DNA of 64,000 bases from positions 410,519-474,518 of the forward strand of contig NZ_RPFW01000001.1 of the NCBI RefSeq assembly GCF_007827045.1, read 5' to 3'. Positions 43,546-49,853 of the stretch are shown in pieces. Both the position numbers and the translations under genes were made by a program. Positions within the stretch are counted from its first letter, which is position 1, and each line of letters begins with the position of its first letter. The DNA is from Trebonia kvetii (GTDB lineage Bacteria; Actinomycetota; Actinomycetes; Streptosporangiales; Streptosporangiaceae). The notes under the pieces were generated by a model. It was not told the origin of the DNA and ran no database searches. It saw only the letters and a list, made by a program, of their open reading frames with translations.

Positions 43546-43833
43546 ATGCCGGTCACGAAGATCACGCTGTCGACGGCGATGCGGGCACGGGACGTGTCAC
43601 GGCCCCGAGACGAGCAGCTTGCCGAGGCGGCTGAGCGCGAGGAAGCGGCGGGCCGTCATGCGGAGGAGCCTGCGCCGGGCCGCGCACCGCGGCATCAGGC
43701 ACCGCCGGACCCGGTCCCACGTGACCCGGCACCGCGGGATCCGGCACCGCGACAGCGGCGGCAGCCCGCGCAGGAGCCAGGGCCTGCCGAGCCGGCACCA
43801 CCGCCCCGGCGGCGCAGGCGCCGAAGAGGCTAG
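43546..43833 (+). CDS. Small basic protein of unknown function
   Basis: A 95-residue protein. It starts MPVTKITLSTAMRARDVSRP, then an acidic helix (DEQLAEAAEREEAAGRHAEE), then a Pro/Arg-rich disordered tail with the repeats DPVPRDPAPRDPAPRQRR and a terminal run of arginines. The tail would suit nucleic-acid or ribosome binding. I do not recognise the family. The ATG at 43546 lies after a G-rich stretch; the longer frame to 43450 is less likely. Codon use is like the neighbours. It converges on the rpiB gene, 14 bases away. Confidence 0.55.
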   Translation: MPVTKITLSTAMRARDVSRPRDEQLAEAAEREEAAGRHAEEPAPGRAPRHQAPPDPVPRDPAPRDPAPRQRRQPAQEPGPAEPAPPPRRRRRRRG

Positions 43834-43846
43834 CGATCGGCGGGAG

Positions 43847-44422
43847 TCACCGCGGAACCCAACCGCCGCAGCGCGGCGGGCCGATACGATGGCGGTTTTT
43901 GCCATCGGGCCGCCGCGCGAGGACACCGGGGGGTACGGGGGGTCGTCCCCCGGGAGATAACAGCGGCGGGAGGTCGCCGGTCTTCTCGAAGTCGGCGATC
44001 ATGGCCAGGCGGCGGGCATGGCGCGGTTCGCCGGAGAACGGGGTCTCCACGAAGACCTTCGCGAACGAGACGGCGTCCGCGAGGCTGTACATCCTGGCGC
44101 CGAGGCTGAGCACGTTGGCGTCGTTGTGCTGGCGGGCCAGCTGGGCGGTCTCGGCCGTCCAGGCGAGCGCCGCGCGGACGCCAGGCACCTTGTTCGCGGC
44201 GATCTGCTCGCCGTTGCCTGAGCCGCCGATCACGATGCCGAGGCTGCCGGGATCGCCGATAACGCCCTCCGCCGCGCGCATCACGAAAACGGGGTAGTCA
44301 TCCTCCGGGTCATAGCTGGCGGGCCCGCAGTCGACCGCCTCGTGGCCGGCCTCGCCGAGCCAGGCGATGATGGCAGCCTTGAGCTCGAAGCCGGCGTGGT
44401 CGGAGCCGAGGTATACGCGCAC
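43847..44422 (-). CDS. rpiB: Ribose-5-phosphate isomerase B (RpiB/LacAB) with repeat-derived tail
   Basis: A 191-residue sugar-phosphate isomerase of the pentose phosphate pathway (ribose-5-P to ribulose-5-P). The N-terminus VYLGSDHAGFELKAAI, the GIVIGGSGNGEQIAANKVPG loop and RQHNDANVLSLGAR match RpiB; the loop carries Ser where some family members have the catalytic Cys, as in mycobacterial-type RpiB. Family members end near residue 155-160. Here a further ~35 residues (LSPGGRPPVPPGVLAR onward) are encoded by copy B of the dispersed repeat. The start is a GTG at 44422. Confidence 0.9.
   Translation of the reverse strand: MRVYLGSDHAGFELKAAIIAWLGEAGHEAVDCGPASYDPEDDYPVFVMRAAEGVIGDPGSLGIVIGGSGNGEQIAANKVPGVRAALAWTAETAQLARQHNDANVLSLGARMYSLADAVSFAKVFVETPFSGEPRHARRLAMIADFEKTGDLPPLLSPGGRPPVPPGVLARRPDGKNRHRIGPPRCGGWVPR
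43871..43961. repeat. Dispersed repeat copy B (hairpin then G-block) inside the 3' end of rpiB
   Basis: The hairpin has arms GCGCGGCGGGCC (43871-43882) and GGGCCGCCGCGC (43907-43918) with one mismatch, and core GATGGC (43888-43893) / GCCATC (43901-43906) around GGTTTTT. It is followed by ACACC and the G-block GGGGGGTACGGGGGGTCGTC at 43928-43947, then CCCCCGGGAGATAAC. The conserved CGATACGATGGC matches copy A. Confidence 0.88.
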
Positions 44423-44485
44423 GGGGTCAGTCTGCCAGACGTTCGGGTGGCCGGGGACGCCGCCGCCCGGAGAAGGCGGTCACAC

Positions 44486-44517
44486 TTGATGATTAAACAG
44501 ACACACCGTGTAATAAT
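44486..44517 (+). promoter_or_regulatory. Possible pepN promoter
   Basis: TTGATG (44486-44491) and TAATAAT (44511-44517) are spaced 19 bases apart in an AT-rich patch between the divergent rpiB and pepN genes. The spacing is slightly long, so this is a weak assignment. Confidence 0.3.
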
Positions 44518-44677
44518 GACGGAAGTCGCCGGGCATAGCGGCGGGCACAGTCGCCTCATCACCATGGCAAGATCAACGTAATGCACGTGCAGAAGGATCT
44601 CCGCGCGGCGCAGATTCTTGGGATGTGGGGGTAATCCCCTCCCCAGGACGAACCAGCAACCACGAAGGGACCACCTG

Positions 44678-47215
44678 GTGGCAGTTAACCTCACGCGCGA
44701 AGAAGCGCGTACCCGTGCCGAGTCGGTCGCCGTCGACTCGTATCAGGTTGAGCTCGACCTGACCGGCGGAGACACCACCTTCCGCTCGGTCTCGACGATC
44801 GAGTTCGCCTGCTCACGGCCTGGTAGCGCGACCTTCCTCAACCTGGCGGCCCCCAGGGTTCACGCGATCACGCTCAACGGAAGGCCGGTCGGTCTCGACG
44901 CCTTCGACGGCGAGCGGATCGCGCTCGACGGCCTCGCGGAGCGCAACGTGGCGGTCATCGACGCCGAATGCGGCTACTCGCGCAGCGGCGAGGGCCTGCA
45001 CCGGTTCACTGACCCGGCCGACGGCAACGTGTACATGTACTCCGACCTGGAGACGTTCGACGCGCACCGGATCTATGCCTGCTTCGACCAGCCGGACATG
45101 AAGGCCAGCTACGAGCTGACCGTGCTCGCGCCCCAGGACTGGTACGTGGTGTCCAACATGGCGCCGGTCACCGAGGGCGGCGTGCCGCAGGCGGACGGCG
45201 TGCACCGCTGGCAGTTCCCGCCCACCCCGGTGATGTCGACCTACATCACCCACGTGTCGGCCGGGCCGTGGCACATCGTCAGGTCCGAGCACGACGGCAT
45301 TCCGCTTGGCATCTTCTGCCGCCAGTCGCTCGCCAGGTACCTGGACCCCGAGGAGATCTTCGAGGTCACGAGGCAGGGCTTCGATTTCTTCCACGAGGCC
45401 TTCGGCATCAGGTACCCATTCGGGAAGTACGACCAGCTCTTCGTGCCGGAGTTCAAGGAAGGCGCGATGGAGAACGCGGGCGCGGTCACCTTCCTCGAGG
45501 ACTACGTGTTCAGGTCCCGGGTCACCGACTTCTCCCGTGAGGCGCGCGGCGAGACGATCCTGCACGAGATGGCGCACATGTGGTTCGGCGACCTGGTCAC
45601 CATGCGCTGGTGGGACGACCTGTGGCTGAACGAGTCGTTCGCCACCTGGGCGGGCACCGAGGCGCAGGCCAAGGCCACCCGCTGGCACCACTCGTGGACC
45701 ACCTTCACCACCGCCTGGAAGGCGTGGGCCTGCAAGCAGGACCAGCTGCCGTCCACGCACCCGATCGCCGCCGATATCCCCGACATCCACGCGGTCGAGG
45801 TCAACTTCGACGGCATCACCTACGCCAAGGGCGCCGCGGTGCTCAAGCAGCTCGTCGCCTACGTGGGCTACGACAACTTCCTCGCCGGGGTGCGCGCTTA
45901 CTTCGCCGCGCACTCCTACGGGAACGCGACCCTTGCCGATCTGCTGTCGGCGCTTGAAGAGGTGTCGGGGCGAGACCTTGGCGCCTGGTCGCAGGAGTGG
46001 CTGGAGACCGCGGGGGTGAACACGCTGCGGCCGTCGTACTCGGTGGACGACTCCGGCCGGTTCACCGCCTTCTCCGTGCTGCAGTCGGCGGCGCCGTCGC
46101 ATCCGACGCTGCGTTCGCACCGGATCGCGATCGGGCTCTACTCGCTGGCGGACGGCGCGCTGACCCGGGTGCACTCGGTGGAGACCGACGTCACGGGCGA
46201 CTGGACTCCGGTCCCCGAGCTCGTCGGCATGCAGCGGCCGGACCTGGTGCTGATCAACGACGACGACCTGACCTACGCCAAGATCAGGCTCGATCCGCAC
46301 TCGCTGGACACCGCGGTCACCTCGGTCGGGTCGTTCACCTCGTCGCTGCCCGCGGCGCTGGTGTGGGCCGCGTCCTGGGACATGGTCCGTGACGGTGAGA
46401 TGGCCGCGCGGGACTATGCGCGCCTGGTGGCGGGTGGCGTGGACTCGGTGCGGGACATCAGCGTGGTGCAGACACTGCTGCGGCAGGCCACCCTGGCGGT
46501 GCGGCAGTACGCCGACCCGTCCTGGCGCGGTGAGGGGCTCGCGTTCCTCGCCTCCGCGCTGCGGTCGCTGCTCGAGGCCGCACCCGCGGGTTCCGACCAC
46601 CAGCTCGCCTACGTGCGGGCGTTCACCTCGGTGGCGACGTCGGCGGCGGACCTGGAGTACCTCACGAGGCTGCTCGACGGCACGGTCGCGCTCGACGGGC
46701 TCGCGGTCGACACGGACCTGCGCTGGGCGCTGCTGCGGCGGCTGGTCAGCCGCGGCGTGCGCGGCGAGGACGCGATCGACGCGGAACTGTCGCGCGACGC
46801 GACCGACGCTGGCGAGCGCCAGGCGGCGGGCTGCCGTGCGGCCATCCCGACGGTCGCCGCCAAGCGCGAGACCTGGGAAGAGCTGACCGACGGGAAGCTG
46901 ACGATCGCGATGTTCCGCGCGACCATCGCCAGCTTCGCAGACCCCGACCAGCCCGAACTCGTCCAGCCCTACCGCGACGAGTACTTCGCCGCGATCGGGG
47001 CGGTGTGGGCGGAGTGGTCCTCGGCGATGGCGCAGGACTTCGTGGAGTACGGCTACACGATCGGCGCCGTCGACGAGGCGACGATCGCCGCCACCGACGC
47101 CTACCTCATCAGGCCCGAGCCACCGGCAGCGCTGCGCCGGCTGCTCGTCGAGGGCCGCGACGAGGTCGCCCGCGCCCTGCGAAACCAGGCCCGCGACAAG
47201 GCCGCGGCCGTCTGA
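44678..47215 (+). CDS. pepN: Aminopeptidase N (M1 family)
   Basis: An 845-residue M1 zinc metallopeptidase that removes N-terminal residues from peptides. It shows the exopeptidase motif GAMENAG near residue 263, the zinc site HEMAHMWFGDLVTMRWWDDL at ~296 with the third ligand in NESFATW, and a C-terminal ERAP1-like helical domain. The start reads VAVNLTREEARTRAESVAVD from a GTG at 44678 with AAGGGA seven bases upstream. The longer frame from 44618 lacks a ribosome site. The length is normal for actinobacterial PepN. A 22-bp hairpin follows the stop. Confidence 0.95.
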   Translation: MAVNLTREEARTRAESVAVDSYQVELDLTGGDTTFRSVSTIEFACSRPGSATFLNLAAPRVHAITLNGRPVGLDAFDGERIALDGLAERNVAVIDAECGYSRSGEGLHRFTDPADGNVYMYSDLETFDAHRIYACFDQPDMKASYELTVLAPQDWYVVSNMAPVTEGGVPQADGVHRWQFPPTPVMSTYITHVSAGPWHIVRSEHDGIPLGIFCRQSLARYLDPEEIFEVTRQGFDFFHEAFGIRYPFGKYDQLFVPEFKEGAMENAGAVTFLEDYVFRSRVTDFSREARGETILHEMAHMWFGDLVTMRWWDDLWLNESFATWAGTEAQAKATRWHHSWTTFTTAWKAWACKQDQLPSTHPIAADIPDIHAVEVNFDGITYAKGAAVLKQLVAYVGYDNFLAGVRAYFAAHSYGNATLADLLSALEEVSGRDLGAWSQEWLETAGVNTLRPSYSVDDSGRFTAFSVLQSAAPSHPTLRSHRIAIGLYSLADGALTRVHSVETDVTGDWTPVPELVGMQRPDLVLINDDDLTYAKIRLDPHSLDTAVTSVGSFTSSLPAALVWAASWDMVRDGEMAARDYARLVAGGVDSVRDISVVQTLLRQATLAVRQYADPSWRGEGLAFLASALRSLLEAAPAGSDHQLAYVRAFTSVATSAADLEYLTRLLDGTVALDGLAVDTDLRWALLRRLVSRGVRGEDAIDAELSRDATDAGERQAAGCRAAIPTVAAKRETWEELTDGKLTIAMFRATIASFADPDQPELVQPYRDEYFAAIGAVWAEWSSAMAQDFVEYGYTIGAVDEATIAATDAYLIRPEPPAALRRLLVEGRDEVARALRNQARDKAAAV

Positions 47216-47217
47216 CG

Positions 47218-47269
47218 AAGATGGTGGATCGTTGGGAGGCACAGAGACCTCCTAACGATCCACCATCTT
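47218..47269. terminator. 22-bp hairpin after pepN
   Basis: AAGATGGTGGATCGTTGGGA (plus GG; 47218-47239) pairs with 47248-47269 with a single G-T wobble. It begins three bases past the pepN stop. Confidence 0.85.
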
Positions 47270-47301
47270 GCGGAATCCGGCGCTGAGCACACCTACAGCT
47301 C

Positions 47302-47462
47302 CGGGGGTACGGGGGTCGTCCCCGGACGATAGCTGGCCGGGGGCGGGCCCGATATGATCGCGGTTCCCTCGGGGGGTACGGGGTGTCGTCCCCCCGGAAG
47401 ATAACGTCCGCGGGCGGGCCCGGTATGATCGCGGTTCTTGCGATCGGGCCCACTCCGCGGAC
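47302..47462. repeat. Dispersed repeat copy C: two tandem units between convergent pepN and proS
   Basis: Unit 1 (47302-47365) has the shortened block CGGGGGTACGGGGGTCGTCC, then GGCCCGATATGATCGCGGTT, and stops before the right hairpin arm. Unit 2 (47366-47462) has GGGGGGTACGGGGTGTCGTC, CCCCCCGGAAGATAAC and a full hairpin: GTCCGCGG (47406-47413) with 47455-47462, GGGCCC arms, and core GATCGC (47427-47432) / GCGATC (47440-47445) around GGTTCTT. Compared with copies A and B, the core base pair G-C is exchanged on both sides. Confidence 0.9.
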
Positions 47463-47511
47463 ACCGGGTGCGACCGGAGTCAGCCGCACCCGTTCTGTAT
47501 GGGGTTAATCG

Positions 47512-49257
47512 CTATGCCGCGGGCGCCGAGTTGGTGGCGGCGATGGCCTGGGCGACCGCCTCGCGGACGTGCTTTGCCAGGTCATCGAGCGGCACCGAGA
47601 CCGTCTCGCCTGTTGCGCGCTCGGTGAGCTCGGCGGTGTTCGTGGCCAGGCCGCGCTTGCCGATCGTGATGCGGAACGGGATGCCGACAAGCTCGGCGTC
47701 GCTGAACTTCACGCCCGCGCGGTCGGAACGGTCGTCGATGATCACGTCGACGCCGGCGTCGAGCAGCGCCTGGTAAGCACGCTCCCCCGCCTCGGCGACG
47801 GCGGCGTCGTTCTGCTGCGCGACGATGACGACCGCCTCGAACGGCGCAATCGCGGCCGGCCAGACGATGCCCTTCTCGTCGTGGTGCACCTCGATGCACG
47901 CGGCCATCGCGCGCTCCACGCCGATGCCGTAGCAGCCCATGGCCGGCTTGACCGGCTTGCCGTCGGGCCCGGAGACGGTGATCTCGAAGGCGTCGGTGTA
48001 CTTGTAGCCGAGCTTGAATATGTGCCCGACCTCGATGCCCTTGAGCACGGTGAGCGGGTTGCCGCAGCGTGCGCAGGGCTCGCCTGCCTCGGCGGCGCGC
48101 AGGTCGGCCCACTCGCTGACCTCGATGTCGCGGTCCACGTCGACGCCGCGCAGGTGCACATCGTCGGTGTTCGCCCCGGTGGTCATGCCGGACCGGCCCC
48201 GCAGCGCGAGGTCCGCGATCACCGGCAGGGTGGTGACGCCGACCGCGCCCAGCGAGCCGGGGTGCGCGCCGAGCTCGGCGAAGATCTCCCCCGCCTCGGC
48301 CGGGCGCACCGCGACCGCGCGGGTAGCGTCGATGAGCTTCTGCTCCTCAAGGGCGTGGTCGCCGCGCAGCAGCACCAGGGTGAGCCGGCCGTCGAGCACG
48401 TAGACGAGGGTCTTGACCTGCCGGTCGGCGGGCGCGTCGTAGCCGGTGGCCAGGTCCTCGATGGTCCTGACGCCTGGCGTGTCGAAGCGCTGCGGCTCGT
48501 CGAGCGACCTGGCGGCGTCGGTGGCCGGGTCGACCGGCGCCAGGGCGGAGACCGCCGCCTCCATGTTCGCCGCGTAGCCGCACTCGGGGCTGTAGACGAT
48601 GTCGTCCTCGCCGGTCGGCGAGGGGCAGATGAACTCGGTTGAGCCAGAGCCGCCCATCGACCCGTTGGACGCCTCTACCGGGATCGCCGGGATGCCGATC
48701 CTGGTGAACGCGCGGCTGTAGGCGGCGTGGTGCGCGTCGAACGACTTGTCCAGGCCCGCGATGTCCAGGTCGAAGCTGTAGGAGTCCTTCATGGTGAACT
48801 CGCGGGTCCGCATCAGCCCGGCCTTGGGGCGCGGCTCGTCGCGCAGCTTGGTCTGGAACTGGTACCACATCTGCGGCAGGTCCCGGTAGGAGTTGAGCTC
48901 GGCGGCGAGGCTGGTGACGATCTCCTCGTGCGTCATGCCGAGCGCGAGCTGTGCGCCCTTGCGGTCCTTGAGCCGGAACATTTCGTCGCCCATGAGCTGC
49001 CAGCGACCGCTGAGCTGCCACAGCTCGGCCGGGTGCATCACCGGCATGAGGATCTCCTGGGCACCGATCCGGTTCAGCTCCTCCCGGATAATGCCGATGA
49101 CCTTGAGCCGGACCCGGACCGCGAGCGGGAGCAGCGAGTAGTGACCCGCCATCAGCTGGCGGATGTACCCGGCCCGCAGCAGCAGCCGGTGGCTGGGCGC
49201 GCCCGCCTCCGCGGGGTCGTCCCGCAGGGTCGGGATGTGCATGGTTGACCAGCGCAC
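47512..49257 (-). CDS. proS: Prolyl-tRNA synthetase (bacterial type)
   Basis: A 581-residue class II aminoacyl-tRNA synthetase that charges tRNA-Pro. Motif 1 lies in IREELNRIGAQEILMPVMHP, motif 2 in FRLKDRKGAQLALGMTHEEI and motif 3 near YGIGVERAMAACIEVH. The central insertion (YbaK-like editing domain) of bacterial-type ProRS is present at about residues 225-380 (ATGYDAPADRQVKTLVYVLD, GSLGAVGVTTLPVIAD). The start is a GTG at 49257 with GGAG eight bases upstream, giving the family N-terminus VRWSTMHIPTLRDDPAEAG. Length is normal. Confidence 0.95.
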   Translation of the reverse strand: MRWSTMHIPTLRDDPAEAGAPSHRLLLRAGYIRQLMAGHYSLLPLAVRVRLKVIGIIREELNRIGAQEILMPVMHPAELWQLSGRWQLMGDEMFRLKDRKGAQLALGMTHEEIVTSLAAELNSYRDLPQMWYQFQTKLRDEPRPKAGLMRTREFTMKDSYSFDLDIAGLDKSFDAHHAAYSRAFTRIGIPAIPVEASNGSMGGSGSTEFICPSPTGEDDIVYSPECGYAANMEAAVSALAPVDPATDAARSLDEPQRFDTPGVRTIEDLATGYDAPADRQVKTLVYVLDGRLTLVLLRGDHALEEQKLIDATRAVAVRPAEAGEIFAELGAHPGSLGAVGVTTLPVIADLALRGRSGMTTGANTDDVHLRGVDVDRDIEVSEWADLRAAEAGEPCARCGNPLTVLKGIEVGHIFKLGYKYTDAFEITVSGPDGKPVKPAMGCYGIGVERAMAACIEVHHDEKGIVWPAAIAPFEAVVIVAQQNDAAVAEAGERAYQALLDAGVDVIIDDRSDRAGVKFSDAELVGIPFRITIGKRGLATNTAELTERATGETVSVPLDDLAKHVREAVAQAIAATNSAPAA

Positions 49258-49397
49258 TTGATAACTCCGATTTTGTCGCGTCTGCCTAGACGTTCCCGGA
49301 TACGTAGTGAGACGTCCGGGGGGCCTGGAGATCAGAAAGCGGTCTAGTGCCTCAGGTCGGAGTCTATCGCCGGCCGACCGTCACCCCCGACCCATAT

Positions 49398-49853
49398 TCA
49401 CGGCTGAGGATGACGTCCGGGGAACGGCAGCCTGACCTGGCGCGGAAATACCGCCCTGGCAAGCCAGATCCCGGCAAGCGCCTGGAGGACCGCGAGCAGC
49501 AGCGTGACCGCGACCACGACCGCCGCGTAAGGCGGCAGCCCGGCGAGGGCGGAGATCGTCCTGGCGGTCGCGCCCACCGGAAGGCCGTCAAGCGCCATGA
49601 GCCAAAGGGCGAGCGCCCAGCCTGCCGCAGCGCCGGCCGCGACGACTAGCACGTAGGCGCGTGCGCGCGGCCGGAACGCGCTGACTACGGCGCCGAGGAC
49701 GAACGGCACGAACCAGAGGCCGAAGTGCGCGCCAGCCAGGGACAGGGCCAGCACCGCGAGGAAATCGGCGAGCATGCGCTGCGCCACTGGAACCCGCCGA
49801 GCCGCGCTCGCCACCGTGGGCGACGACTTCGATCCTGGCGTCGCGCTAGCCAT
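49398..49853 (-). CDS. Small four-helix membrane protein of unknown function
   Basis: A 151-residue integral membrane protein with about four hydrophobic segments (LADFLAVLALSLAGAHFGLW, FVPFVLGAVVSAF, YVLVVAAGAAAGWALALWL, YAAVVVAVTLLLAVLQALAG). The N-terminal ~25 residues and the C-terminal tail are basic. No motif identifies a function. Its ATG (49853) lies within the end of the penicillin-acylase-like gene, overlapping by eight bases, so the two are probably co-translated and may act together at the membrane. Confidence 0.7.
   Translation of the reverse strand: MASATPGSKSSPTVASAARRVPVAQRMLADFLAVLALSLAGAHFGLWFVPFVLGAVVSAFRPRARAYVLVVAAGAAAGWALALWLMALDGLPVGATARTISALAGLPPYAAVVVAVTLLLAVLQALAGIWLARAVFPRQVRLPFPGRHPQP

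Noticed and set aside
44813..47242. 809-codon leftward frame opposite pepN
   Set aside because: His/Arg/Val-rich shadow of the M1 peptidase gene, with no motif and no ribosome site.
49205..49225. Another G-block copy (GGGGTCGTCCCGCAGGG) in proS
   Set aside because: It encodes the conserved ProRS N-terminal LRDDPAEAG segment, so the likeness is chance.
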